In this document: positions 13,181 through 22,236 of the stretch, in pieces
Layout: each line of letters opens with the position of its first letter
How positions within the stretch are numbered: position 1 is the stretch's first letter
NCBI RefSeq assembly: GCF_900105325.1
Contig: NZ_FNSU01000003.1
Span: forward strand, 3,168,501 to 3,232,500
Reading direction: 5' to 3'
Origin: Pseudomonas marginalis
GTDB lineage: Bacteria; Pseudomonadota; Gammaproteobacteria; Pseudomonadales; Pseudomonadaceae
Length of the DNA: 64,000 nucleotides
Position numbers and translations under genes: made by a program
Notes under the pieces: generated by a model
Databases searched by the model: none
Seen by the model: only the letters and a program-made list of their open reading frames with translations
Told to the model about the DNA's origin: nothing

Positions 13181-13286
13181 CCCTGTAGGAGCGAGCTTGC
13201 TCGCGAAGAACGCCAACGATTACGCAGCGATACTGGTTTAACGCGGCGCTCTCAGGTTTTTCGCGAGCAAGCTCGCTCCTACAGGG
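13181..13286. repeat. REPIN between treA/treC and porin gene
   Basis: Perfect 27-base arms (13181-13207 and 13260-13286) contain GTAGGAGCGAGCTTGCTCGC and its reverse complement around a 52-base spacer. This is the classic P. fluorescens-group REP doublet. It lies downstream of the phosphotrehalase stop. Confidence 0.9.
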
Positions 13287-13292
13287 GGCGTA

Positions 13293-14939
13293 TCAATCAA
13301 TCAGGTGCAGCACGAACGATTCGTAGGGACGCAAGACGACCGTGGCCGAGCGTCGCGGGCAGTCGGGGTAGTTGCTGATCAGCAGGCGTTGCTCGGTCGC
13401 GGCGTCGATCACGTCGCCAGGCAGCTGGACCTCACAGGGCTGGCCGTAGAAGTTGTTCAGCACCAGCAGGCGCTCGCCGTGGCCTTCGCGCAGGTACGCC
13501 CAGACCTGCAAATGGTCTTGCAGCAGTTGGCGGTAAACCCCCTCTTGAATCAGCGGTTCGTGACGGCGCAGGGCGATCAGTGCGCGGTAGTGATGCAGCA
13601 CGGAGTCGGGATCGTCGCGCTGGTGTTCAACGTTGATCTGCGCGGCATTCGCCGGGAGGCCGATCCAGGGCTCGCCGCTACTGAAACCCGCATTCGGCTG
13701 CGCGTTCCACTGCATCGGCGTACGGCCGTTGTCGCGGGACTTCTGCATGATCGCCGCCATGCTCGCCGCTTCGGATTCACCGGCATCGCGCTTGAGGCGG
13801 AAGATGTTCAGGGTCTCCACATCGCGGTACTGATCGATGCTGTCGAAGCCCGGATTGGTCATGCCCAGTTCTTCGCCCTGGTACACGAACGGCGTGCCCT
13901 GGAGGAAGTGCAGCGCGGTGGCGAGCATCTTGGCCGAGACCACGCGATGCTCACCGTCGTCACCAAACCGCGAGACCACCCGGGGTTGATCGTGGTTACA
14001 CCAGAACAGCGCGTTCCAGCCGCCACCGGCCTGCATGCCCAGTTGCCAGTCGGAGAGGATCTGCTTGAGTTGCAGGAAGTCGAAGTCAGCCTTCACCCAC
14101 TTCTGCAGGTTCGGGTAATCGACTTTCAGGTGATGAAAGTTGAAGGTCATCGACAGCTCTTTCGACTCTGGCCGCGAGTAGCGAATGCAATGCTCAAGGC
14201 TGGTGGACGACATCTCGCCGACGTTGATCAGGTCATGGCCTTCAAAGACTTCGCGGTGCATCTCCTGCAGGTATTCATGCACGTTCGGGCCGTCGGTGTA
14301 GAAGCGGCGGCCGTCGCTGTTGTCTTCGGGGAAGTCGGCGGGCTTGGAGATCAGGTTGATCACGTCCAGGCGGAAACCGCCCACGCCCTTGTCGCGCCAG
14401 AAGCGCATCAACTTGAACACCTCGGCACGCACCTGGGGGTTGTCCCAATTGAGGTCGGCCTGGGTGTGGTCGAACAGGTGCAGGAAGTACTGGCCGGTTT
14501 GCGCCTCGTATTCCCAGGCCGAACCGCCGAACTTGGACTCCCAGTTGTTCGGCTGGTCCCGCCAGATGTAGAAGTCGCGGTAGGGGTTGTCGAGGCTGCT
14601 GCGCGCCTGCTGGAACCACTCATGCTCGATGGAGGTGTGGTTGACCACAATGTCGAGCATCAGCTTGATGCCACACTTGGCCGCTTCGCTGATCAGCAGG
14701 TCGCAGTCGGCCATGGTCCCGTAGCTGGGGTCGATGGCGTAGTAGTCGCTGATGTCGTAGCCGTTGTCCCGTTGCGGCGAGCGCAGGAACGGGGTGATCC
14801 ACAGGCAATCCACGCCCAGCCATTTGAGGTAGTCGAGTTTGTCCACGATGCCCAGCAGGTCACCGGTGGCGTTACCCGCGTGGCTGTGGAAGCTCTTGGG
14901 GTAGATCTGGTAGATCACCGAGTGTTGCCAGTCTTGCAT
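13293..14939 (-). CDS. treC: Alpha,alpha-phosphotrehalase (trehalose-6-phosphate hydrolase)
   Basis: This GH13 enzyme of 548 residues hydrolyses trehalose-6-phosphate to glucose and glucose-6-phosphate in the cytosol. The order is an (alpha/beta)8 barrel with DIVVNHTS (about 96-103), the nucleophile Asp192 in GGFRLDVIN, the acid/base Glu242 in NVGEMSS, and the CNHDQPR region, then a C-terminal beta domain. The lack of a signal peptide fits intracellular sugar phosphate. It follows treP by 56 bases in the same direction. Oligo-1,6-glucosidases are close relatives, but the PTS context favours phosphotrehalase. Some Pseudomonas annotations call it TreA. Confidence 0.94.
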   Translation of the reverse strand: MQDWQHSVIYQIYPKSFHSHAGNATGDLLGIVDKLDYLKWLGVDCLWITPFLRSPQRDNGYDISDYYAIDPSYGTMADCDLLISEAAKCGIKLMLDIVVNHTSIEHEWFQQARSSLDNPYRDFYIWRDQPNNWESKFGGSAWEYEAQTGQYFLHLFDHTQADLNWDNPQVRAEVFKLMRFWRDKGVGGFRLDVINLISKPADFPEDNSDGRRFYTDGPNVHEYLQEMHREVFEGHDLINVGEMSSTSLEHCIRYSRPESKELSMTFNFHHLKVDYPNLQKWVKADFDFLQLKQILSDWQLGMQAGGGWNALFWCNHDQPRVVSRFGDDGEHRVVSAKMLATALHFLQGTPFVYQGEELGMTNPGFDSIDQYRDVETLNIFRLKRDAGESEAASMAAIMQKSRDNGRTPMQWNAQPNAGFSSGEPWIGLPANAAQINVEHQRDDPDSVLHHYRALIALRRHEPLIQEGVYRQLLQDHLQVWAYLREGHGERLLVLNNFYGQPCEVQLPGDVIDAATEQRLLISNYPDCPRRSATVVLRPYESFVLHLID

Positions 14940-14995
14940 GGTGGGTTCCTTCAGTAGAGTTTTGTGCTGGCCTCTCGGGCCTCGATGGCGATTGA

Positions 14996-16438
14996 TCAGG
15001 CGACGCGATAACCCGGCCGAACAATCTTCATGCTCAACGCACAGGTCAGTACAAACGGCACGACCATCGCGATGACCATCCCGATCACAAACATCGCGAT
15101 GGATTGCGGCACGATCGAGATAAACCCAGGTAAACCACCGACGCCGATGGCCGAGGCCTGCACCTTGTTCAGCGACAGGAAAATGCTGCCCAGCGCCGAG
15201 CCCACCAGGGCCGCGTAAAACGGAAACTTGAAGCGCAGGTTCACCCCGAACATCGCCGGTTCCGTGATGCCGAAGTACGCGGAAATCGCTGAGGTCGAGG
15301 CCATGCTTTTATCCCGCGCATTGCGGGTGGTGTAGAACACCGCGAGCGCGGCGCTGCCCTGGGCCAGGTTGGACATCACGATCATCGGCCAGATAAACGT
15401 GCCGCCCTGGGTGGAGATCAGTTGCAGGTCCACGGCGAGGAACATGTGGTGCATGCCGGTGATCACCAGCGGCGCGTACAGCAGCCCGAAAATCGCTCCG
15501 CCAACCATCGGCGCCAGGTCAAACAGGGTGACCACGCCTTCGGTGATCAGGATGCCGAGGTGACGGGTCACCGGGCCGATGATCGCCAACGCGAGCACGC
15601 CGGTGACGACGATGGTGGTGATTGGCACGACCAGCAATTGAATGGCGTTGGGCACACGAGCGCGCAGCCATTTCTCGATGACGCTCATGACATACGCCGC
15701 CATCAGGATCGGCAGGATCTGCCCCTGGTAGCCGACTTTCTCGATCTTGAACCAACCGAAAATATCGAAGTACGGCAGGCTCTGGCCGTCGAGCCCGGCG
15801 ACCGCCTTGCCGTAGTTCCAGGCATTGAGCAGATCGGGATGCACCAGCATCAGGCCGAGCACGATGCCGAGGATTTCACTGCCGCCAAAGCGCTTGGCCG
15901 CCGACCAACCCACCAACGCCGGCAGGAACACGAACGAGGTGTTGGCCATCAGGTTGATCAGGCTCCACAGGCCATCCAGGTTCGGATACGCCTCCAGCAG
16001 CGTCTGGCCCTCGATGAACATGCCCTTGGCGCCCATCAGGTTGTTCACGCCCATCAGCAGGCCGGCGATGATCAACGCGGGCAGGATCGGCATGAACACA
16101 TCGGAGAACACCCGTACCAGGCGCTGCATGGCGTTGGTCTTGTCGGCGCCCTTCTTCTTCACATCGGCGATGGTGGCGGCGGCGAGGCCGGTCTGTTCGC
16201 GCAGGGCGGCGTAGACCTTTTCCACTTCGCCGGGGCCGATCACCACCTGGAACAAACCGCCGGTGAAGAACGAGCCCTTGACCAGATCGACCTGGTTCAA
16301 CGCGCTGTTGTTGACCAGGCTCGGATCCTTGAGCGCCAGGCGCAGGCGGGTCACGCAGTGGGCAGCTTGCTCAAGGTTGTCGCTGCCCCCGAGGTGCTCG
16401 AGGATCTCGCGGGCAATGTTGGAATAGTCGTGGCTCAT
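14996..16438 (-). CDS. treP: PTS trehalose-specific EIIBC component
   Basis: This 480-residue membrane permease takes up trehalose and phosphorylates it to trehalose-6-phosphate. The N-terminal EIIB domain (1-85) keeps the phospho-Cys at 28 in HCVTRLRL. It is followed by a roughly 350-residue EIIC domain of about ten hydrophobic segments with the family GMHHMF motif. There is no EIIA domain, so it depends on the EIIA of the fused protein encoded in the same cluster. It is the first gene of the minus-strand operon, and twin palindromes that should bind TreR lie 66-107 bases upstream of its start. Confidence 0.95.
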   Translation of the reverse strand: MSHDYSNIAREILEHLGGSDNLEQAAHCVTRLRLALKDPSLVNNSALNQVDLVKGSFFTGGLFQVVIGPGEVEKVYAALREQTGLAAATIADVKKKGADKTNAMQRLVRVFSDVFMPILPALIIAGLLMGVNNLMGAKGMFIEGQTLLEAYPNLDGLWSLINLMANTSFVFLPALVGWSAAKRFGGSEILGIVLGLMLVHPDLLNAWNYGKAVAGLDGQSLPYFDIFGWFKIEKVGYQGQILPILMAAYVMSVIEKWLRARVPNAIQLLVVPITTIVVTGVLALAIIGPVTRHLGILITEGVVTLFDLAPMVGGAIFGLLYAPLVITGMHHMFLAVDLQLISTQGGTFIWPMIVMSNLAQGSAALAVFYTTRNARDKSMASTSAISAYFGITEPAMFGVNLRFKFPFYAALVGSALGSIFLSLNKVQASAIGVGGLPGFISIVPQSIAMFVIGMVIAMVVPFVLTCALSMKIVRPGYRVA

Positions 16439-16503
16439 GCTTGGTTTCCACTTTGATTTTTTTTATTGGGGGCAGTCATTGGCAGCACGCCGAAGGCAAA
16501 AGT

Positions 16504-16519
16504 ACTCGTACAGACGAGT
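16504..16519. promoter_or_regulatory. Candidate TreR operator, left copy
   Basis: A 16-base palindrome, ACTCGTACAGACGAGT, has perfect 6-base arms ACTCGT/ACGAGT around ACAG. It lies in the divergent treP-treR interval. The size and symmetry fit a GntR-family dimer site. Binding is inferred. Confidence 0.8.
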
Positions 16520-16529
16520 TAAAGCAACA

Positions 16530-16545
16530 ACTCGTCTGTACGAGT
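16530..16545. promoter_or_regulatory. Candidate TreR operator, right copy
   Basis: ACTCGTCTGTACGAGT is the exact reverse complement of the left operator. Its centre is 26 bp away, close to two and a half helical turns. Both copies sit where they could block treP and treR transcription. Confidence 0.8.
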
Positions 16546-16676
16546 TTGATTTTGTTTATTCCCTGCAGGACACCGCTGCGCTGCAAGCCGCAGAAATCCA
16601 TGGGTCTAATGGACAAACTCCCGCTCTGCCTCTAAGGTTCCTGCCTTGAACGCCAACGCGGCACAGAGCCCTATCC

Positions 16677-17381
16677 ATGAGCAAATACAACCAGATCTAT
16701 ACCGATCTGCTTGCCAGCATCACCACCGAACGCCTGCAACGCGGCACGCGCCTGCCCTCCGAAACCGAATTGATGGACAGCTACCAGGCCAGCCGAGGCA
16801 CCGTGCGTCGCGCCATCGAGCAACTGCAGGAACGTGGTTTTGCGCAAAAGATCCACGGCAAGGGCACCTTCGTGCTCTCGCCCAACCCGATTGAGTTCCA
16901 ACTCGGCGGCATCGTCAGCTTTCACGAAACCCACGCCGACCTGGGCGATGACGTACGCACCGAAGTGGTCGAATTCACCCAGCTCCCCCTGGAAGGCCCA
17001 TTGTTGCAACACATCGAGGCCGAACCCGGCAGCCTCATCACACGCATCAAACGGGTACGGCGCATCGGCGGCAAACGGGTGATCCTCGACATCAACCACT
17101 TCGTCGCCGACCTGATCCCAGGCCTGGACCAGGCGATCGCCGAACAGTCGATCTACGCCTTCATCGAGCAGACCTTGCAACTGCAGATCAGCTACGCCCA
17201 GCGCACCATCGAAGCCCTGCCCCGCAGCAAGGACGACCAGACGCACCTGGACCTCGAAGGGCAAAGCCATGTGATCGTGGTGAGCAACCAGACGTTTTTG
17301 CAGGACGGGCGACAGTTCGAGTACACCGAGTCGCGGCATACGTTGGATAAGTTTTACTTCTCCGATATCGCCAGGCGCTAA
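16677..17381 (+). CDS. treR: Trehalose operon repressor, GntR/HutC family
   Basis: The 234-residue protein has an N-terminal winged helix-turn-helix (RLPSETELMDSYQASRGTVRRAI, about 25-50, then the HGKGTFV wing). A C-terminal UTRA effector domain follows and is expected to bind trehalose-6-phosphate. It is divergent from treP, with two palindromic operators between them, so it likely represses the trehalose genes and itself. The chosen ATG gives the usual MSKYNQIYTDLL start. The ribosome site before it is weak. The next gene downstream is a toxin-like gene with its own strong ribosome site, not part of the sugar locus. Confidence 0.93.
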   Translation: MSKYNQIYTDLLASITTERLQRGTRLPSETELMDSYQASRGTVRRAIEQLQERGFAQKIHGKGTFVLSPNPIEFQLGGIVSFHETHADLGDDVRTEVVEFTQLPLEGPLLQHIEAEPGSLITRIKRVRRIGGKRVILDINHFVADLIPGLDQAIAEQSIYAFIEQTLQLQISYAQRTIEALPRSKDDQTHLDLEGQSHVIVVSNQTFLQDGRQFEYTESRHTLDKFYFSDIARR

Positions 17382-17446
17382 CTATCTACCCATCGCCCGT
17401 CTAAACGGCTTGGCATGCTCGGCTCTTCCCCCTAAAGGAGAGCAGC

Positions 17447-20400
17447 ATGCCGCTTGCCGACACCTCCCCCGCCGCTCAGCAACAACTCAGGGCCCTGGCG
17501 CCCATCGTGCTGGATGCGTGCCCGAACATGCAGAGGATGGCCATCGAGGCCGCCCGCGAGATTCTCGCAAAACACGGTCTGGCGACCCTGGATCCCGATC
17601 ACGTGCACTGGCACCGCTTCACCGGCGGTGTCGGTGACCCGGCGACGTTTACGGGCTGGAGCCACAACGAAAAACCCCAGGCGTCGATGACGCTGACGCA
17701 GCTGGTCATTCACCGCTTCGAGGTACATGACCAGGACAATGCCGACCTGCTCGACGGTGATGGTGGCTTTTATCGCGAGGGTGCCGAGGCGCGGTTATTC
17801 GATCAGCATAACGAAGTGCGGCTGTCCGCCAGCGCGGTGCTCAAGGACTTCTGGGCGATCAATTTCAGCGATCGCTACACCACGCGCATGGATGCATTCT
17901 GGAGCGCTCACTTCGATGATTTTCGCACCCTGGCCAAGGTCAGCTGCCTGGCCGAGGCCCTGCAAGCACGACAGGCCGGGGATCTCACCACGTCGCAGTT
18001 GCAGACGGTGATTCGGGCCCTGGCCAGCAATCTGTGCTGGCCCCCAACCCTGTCCAACCTGCAGGCCAAGGCCACTTCAGCCGGCGGGCTGCGTGTGGCG
18101 GCGCTGGATATCGGTGGACATACCGCCACGGATATCCTGCGCATCGTCGACGGCGATGGGCGGCAAATCCTTTATGTACCGGGCGAGTCACAGGCATTCC
18201 ACTGTTTCGAGACCCCTGCCGACCTGCATTTCTGGCTGCTGAACCAGACCAGCCACCCGGATAACCGCGCCCGCTTCATGGCCCATTTCCCGCTGTCGGC
18301 GCAGATCCAGCAGGACGACACCGCTGCCGTGACGTGGAAACAGATGCTGCTCACCCCCGTGCTGATCTATCGCACCGCCCAGGCCCTGGCGGGTACCCTG
18401 CCGCCGGACTGGGTGGACAAGGGCCTGTCCCACCAACTCGACCAGTTGTTTGTCGACTGGGGCACCTGGGACCACCGCCTGATCAATCAAGCCGACCAGG
18501 CCATCGAGGACGATGCCTTTACCTGGCTGGCGCAATCGAGTCAGACGCGCATGCGCAATGACGCGGATTTTTCCCTGCGCAGCAATGGCGACCTGCGCAA
18601 GAAACTCTGGATCGGCTACCTGAACGCCTTTGGCAAAACCTTTGGCCCGATGGCCGTGGTCGGCTGGCCGGTGGCGTTGGTGGTCGTGGGGGCCAGTGCG
18701 GCAAATCTTGGCCTGAACATCGACCAGGCCATCAACGGCAAGACCCCGGCCGAACGCCACGCCGGGGAGCTGGGCGCGGTATTCAGTGCCATCGATACGC
18801 TGTTTAACCTGGCACTGTTGAAAGCCGACGGGGTCATGCCCGATATCGCCGAAGCGGCCGACACCCTCGCAGTGGAGCCCATTGAGTTGACGCCGCCCAC
18901 AGCGCCCGCCAGCGCACCGCCGGTGCCTGAGCCTGCGGTACCTGCCACCTACCAGGCCAACCTGATACTGGAAGGAGAACACCTGGATACCGCCCCCGGA
19001 AAATTCCAGCAGGTCTATAGCCTGCGGACCTCCGACGGCATGCCTCAGCAAGCCATCCTGATGAACGATCAAGCCTATTACGTGCGCTACGAAGCCGACC
19101 CCAACGGTCGTGGGCATTGGGCGATTGTCGACCCGAACAACCCCCATGGCTTTTCCGGCGCGCTGCCGGTGCGCCTGAACGAACTCAACGAATGGGAACC
19201 TGTGCCCCACAGCAACGGCTTGAAAGGCGGCGGGGGAAACTCCAGCAAAAGCGCCCGGGGGCCGGCCCCCTCGCGGGTCCCGCCACCGCCACAAGCGATG
19301 ACCACGCCACCCCACTCGCTGCGCAGGGTGACCAGCCCCTTCGATACCCCGCCATCCACCCGCCCGGAAGTGAAACGCTGGGCAATGGGCCTCACTGAAA
19401 CCCATGTTCACAGCCGCTTCGGCCGTATTGACCGCTTCACCTACTACTTCGGCGAAACGCACCGCAAACTGCTGCAATCGGCGCAAGACTTCTACAAGGA
19501 ACTGTCCTGGACCCGCCTGCCACCTCGTCCGGACATCCCCGCCTTTGAACCGACAACGGCCTTCGAAGAAGTCCTCGAACGCCTGCCCGAAGACCTACCG
19601 GGCTACGTCATCGGCGAAACCCTGGACCGTATCAGCAGCACCCGCCTGCTGATCAACAACATGCCGCTCTTCGCGCGCAAGGGCGTGAAAACCCTGTATA
19701 TGCGGCGCCTGCTCAACGACTTCGCCCAGGATGATCTGAACCACTACTTCCAGACCGGCAAGATGCCGGAGGACCTGGAAAGCTACCTTGGCAAGCTGGG
19801 CACCGATCCATCCGGGCAGTTCAATGAACTGGAACTGGTCAAGACCGCCAGGGCCAATGGCATACGCGTGCAGGCTATCGATTGCGCAGCCCATTACAAA
19901 TACCCCACCCCTATCGCCGATCTTTCAGAGCAGGTGATGAGCAATTACCTCGCCCACCTCCTTATCCAAGCCGACATAGCGCTGAACGGCGGCGGTAAAT
20001 GGCTGGTACTGACCGGGGCCAGAAACATCAATACCTTTAATGGATTCGCCGGTCTCAGTGAACTGGAAGGAGGTATCGGGCTGCGTATAGAAGAGGTCTT
20101 TCCGGGGCAAGGCAACGAGGTGCGTATCGACCCCGGCATCGCCATTGATCGCGACAACGCCCCCAGTCATGAAAGCGTCGGCGACAGCTTCGACACCTTG
20201 AATGCCGACCTACGCGTACAAGTGGAAGCCCCACCGGTGCACAGGACGCTGGAGCAACAGCAGCGACTGCTGTTTCGCAAGGGCATGTACCTGATCGACA
20301 AAAACCAGGGCAACTACACCCTGCGGCACCACAGCAGAGACAGGGGCATCGTTGCGACCCCCATCAATCGACTGGCCGACGGCAGCTTTTACATCGACCG

Positions 20401-20506
20401 CCCGGCCTGGGCAGGCGTGCATGACATACGGTTCCCCACGCTGGAACAGCTGTCCAGCGCCCTTACCAATATGGGCATGAGCCTGCAAAGTCGGCTTCCT
20501 GCCTGA
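17447..20506 (+). CDS. Toxin-like protein: dermonecrotic-toxin-like N-terminus plus degenerate EreA/ChaN/TIKI-like module
   Basis: This 1019-residue protein has a good AGGAGAG ribosome site and no Sec signal. Residues about 100-350 resemble the dermonecrotic-toxin N-terminal family (DUF6543-like), including ILYVPGESQAFHCF near 240. A hydrophobic segment at 402-425 could insert in membrane. A beta-rich linker (about 500-600) and a Pro/Ser-rich hinge precede a module at about 700-880. That module is homologous to the module in the gene at 28655 but lacks its key residues: GETL at 723-726 instead of GExH, Arg753 where Glu is expected, and Asn860 where His is expected. The C-terminal tail matches that of the partial gene at 1-2696. 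It is probably a pseudoenzyme or receptor-type relative. No adjacent immunity gene is seen. Confidence 0.8.
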   Translation: MPLADTSPAAQQQLRALAPIVLDACPNMQRMAIEAAREILAKHGLATLDPDHVHWHRFTGGVGDPATFTGWSHNEKPQASMTLTQLVIHRFEVHDQDNADLLDGDGGFYREGAEARLFDQHNEVRLSASAVLKDFWAINFSDRYTTRMDAFWSAHFDDFRTLAKVSCLAEALQARQAGDLTTSQLQTVIRALASNLCWPPTLSNLQAKATSAGGLRVAALDIGGHTATDILRIVDGDGRQILYVPGESQAFHCFETPADLHFWLLNQTSHPDNRARFMAHFPLSAQIQQDDTAAVTWKQMLLTPVLIYRTAQALAGTLPPDWVDKGLSHQLDQLFVDWGTWDHRLINQADQAIEDDAFTWLAQSSQTRMRNDADFSLRSNGDLRKKLWIGYLNAFGKTFGPMAVVGWPVALVVVGASAANLGLNIDQAINGKTPAERHAGELGAVFSAIDTLFNLALLKADGVMPDIAEAADTLAVEPIELTPPTAPASAPPVPEPAVPATYQANLILEGEHLDTAPGKFQQVYSLRTSDGMPQQAILMNDQAYYVRYEADPNGRGHWAIVDPNNPHGFSGALPVRLNELNEWEPVPHSNGLKGGGGNSSKSARGPAPSRVPPPPQAMTTPPHSLRRVTSPFDTPPSTRPEVKRWAMGLTETHVHSRFGRIDRFTYYFGETHRKLLQSAQDFYKELSWTRLPPRPDIPAFEPTTAFEEVLERLPEDLPGYVIGETLDRISSTRLLINNMPLFARKGVKTLYMRRLLNDFAQDDLNHYFQTGKMPEDLESYLGKLGTDPSGQFNELELVKTARANGIRVQAIDCAAHYKYPTPIADLSEQVMSNYLAHLLIQADIALNGGGKWLVLTGARNINTFNGFAGLSELEGGIGLRIEEVFPGQGNEVRIDPGIAIDRDNAPSHESVGDSFDTLNADLRVQVEAPPVHRTLEQQQRLLFRKGMYLIDKNQGNYTLRHHSRDRGIVATPINRLADGSFYIDRPAWAGVHDIRFPTLEQLSSALTNMGMSLQSRLPA

Positions 20507-20514
20507 CAGGCAAT

Positions 20515-20542
20515 AAAAAACCTGGCCGAGGCCAGGTTTTTT
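20515..20542. terminator. Bidirectional terminator between toxin-like gene and guaA
   Basis: AAAAAACCTGGC (20515-20526) pairs perfectly with GCCAGGTTTTTT (20531-20542) around a CGAG loop. A- and T-runs on the two sides make it an intrinsic terminator for both converging genes. Confidence 0.92.
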
Positions 20543-20577
20543 ACTCACTCAACGCAGGCCATTCAGGCTCGCCTTGC

Positions 20578-22155
20578 TTATTCCCACTCAATCGTCGCCG
20601 GCGGCTTGCTCGACACGTCATAAGTAACGCGCGAAATACCTTCGATCTCATTGATGATACGGCCGCTGACGGTTTCCAGCAGTTCGTACGGCAGGTGTGC
20701 CCAACGGGCGGTCATGAAGTCGATGGTTTCCACGGCACGCAGGGCCACGACCCAGGCGTAACGACGGCCATCGCCTACAACGCCTACGGACTTAACCGGC
20801 TGGAACACCACGAACGCCTGGCTGACCTTGTGGTACCAGTCGGCCTTGCGCAGTTCTTCGATGAAGATGTGGTCGGCACGGCGCAGCAGGTCGGCGTATT
20901 CCTTTTTCACTTCACCGAGGATGCGCACGCCCAGGCCCGGGCCGGGGAATGGGTGGCGGTAGACCATGTCGTACGGCAGGCCGAGTTCCAGGCCCAGACG
21001 GCGGACTTCGTCCTTGAACAGTTCGCGCAGCGGTTCTACCAGCTTGAGGTTCATTTCCTCAGGCAGGCCACCCACGTTGTGGTGGGACTTGATCACGTGG
21101 GCCTTGCCGCTCTTGGCACCGGCCGACTCGATCACGTCGGGGTAGATGGTGCCCTGGGCGAGGTACTTGATGTTGTCCAGCTTGTTGGACTGGGCATCGA
21201 ATACGTCGATGAAAGTGCGGCCGATGATCTTGCGCTTCTTCTCCGGGTCGGATTCGCCGGCCAGGTTGTTCAAGAACTGCTCTTCGGCGTTGGCGCGGAT
21301 CACCTTGACGCCCATGTTCTCGGCGAACATGGCCATTACCTGCTCGCCTTCATGCAGGCGCAGCAGGCCGTTGTCGACGAACACGCAGGTCAGTTGGTCG
21401 CCGATGGCCTTGTGCAGCAGCGCAGCGACCACGGAGGAGTCAACGCCGCCGGACAGACCGAGCAGCACGTTGTCGGTGCCGACCTGGGCGCGTACGTTGG
21501 CGATCGCGTCTTCAGCGATTTTCGACGGGGTCCACAGGGCTTCACACTCGCAGATGTCGAGGATGAAGCGCGACAGGATGCGCCCGCCTTGCTTGGTGTG
21601 GGTCACTTCCGGGTGGAACTGCACGCCGTAGTAACGACGCTCGTCGCTGAACATGCCGGCGATCGGGCAGCTCGGGGTGCTGGCCAGGATGTGGAAGTCT
21701 TCCGGCATCCTGGTGACCTTATCACCGTGGCTCATCCATACGTCGAGGCCGAACAGGCCATCGGCGTCGATGTGGTCTTCGATGCCGTCCAGCAGGCGGC
21801 TCTTGCCGACCACGTCGACACGGGCATAACCGAATTCACGCAGCTCGGAACCTTCAACCTTGCCGCCCAGTTGCTCGGCCATGGTCTGCATGCCGTAGCA
21901 GATACCAAAGACAGGAACGCCCAGGTCGAACACGGCTTGCGGGCAACGCGGGCTGTTGGCTTCGTGCACGGACTCGGGGCCACCGGCGAGGATGACGCCT
22001 TTCGGTGCGAATTCGCGAATCGCTTCGTCATCCATGTCGAACGGGTGCAGTTCGCAGTACACGCCGATTTCACGCACGCGGCGGGCGATCAGTTGGGTGT
22101 ACTGGGAACCGAAGTCGAGGATCAGGATGCGGTGGGCGTGAATGTCGAGGGCCAT
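20578..22155 (-). CDS. guaA: GMP synthase (glutamine-hydrolysing)
   Basis: The enzyme converts XMP to GMP with ATP and glutamine, the last step of guanylate synthesis. It has 525 residues. An N-terminal class I amidotransferase has its Cys in GICYGMQ and His-Glu in FHPEVTHT. An ATP-pyrophosphatase domain carries the PP-loop GLSGGVDSS, and a C-terminal dimerisation domain ends in the expected TIEWE. It lies 81 bases downstream of guaB on the same strand and forms the usual guaBA operon, ending at the shared terminator. Confidence 0.98.
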   Translation of the reverse strand: MALDIHAHRILILDFGSQYTQLIARRVREIGVYCELHPFDMDDEAIREFAPKGVILAGGPESVHEANSPRCPQAVFDLGVPVFGICYGMQTMAEQLGGKVEGSELREFGYARVDVVGKSRLLDGIEDHIDADGLFGLDVWMSHGDKVTRMPEDFHILASTPSCPIAGMFSDERRYYGVQFHPEVTHTKQGGRILSRFILDICECEALWTPSKIAEDAIANVRAQVGTDNVLLGLSGGVDSSVVAALLHKAIGDQLTCVFVDNGLLRLHEGEQVMAMFAENMGVKVIRANAEEQFLNNLAGESDPEKKRKIIGRTFIDVFDAQSNKLDNIKYLAQGTIYPDVIESAGAKSGKAHVIKSHHNVGGLPEEMNLKLVEPLRELFKDEVRRLGLELGLPYDMVYRHPFPGPGLGVRILGEVKKEYADLLRRADHIFIEELRKADWYHKVSQAFVVFQPVKSVGVVGDGRRYAWVVALRAVETIDFMTARWAHLPYELLETVSGRIINEIEGISRVTYDVSSKPPATIEWE

Positions 22156-22236
22156 GAAGTCAGTCTCGTCTAATGAATCAGAAACAACTCGGGGCTGAAA
22201 GAACAGCCCCGGTTACTTAACGTTTTGCTGGAAGCC

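Noticed and set aside
13305..14957. 550-codon frame opposite treC
   Set aside because: Antisense shadow of a complete GH13 enzyme; no motif or ribosome site supports it.
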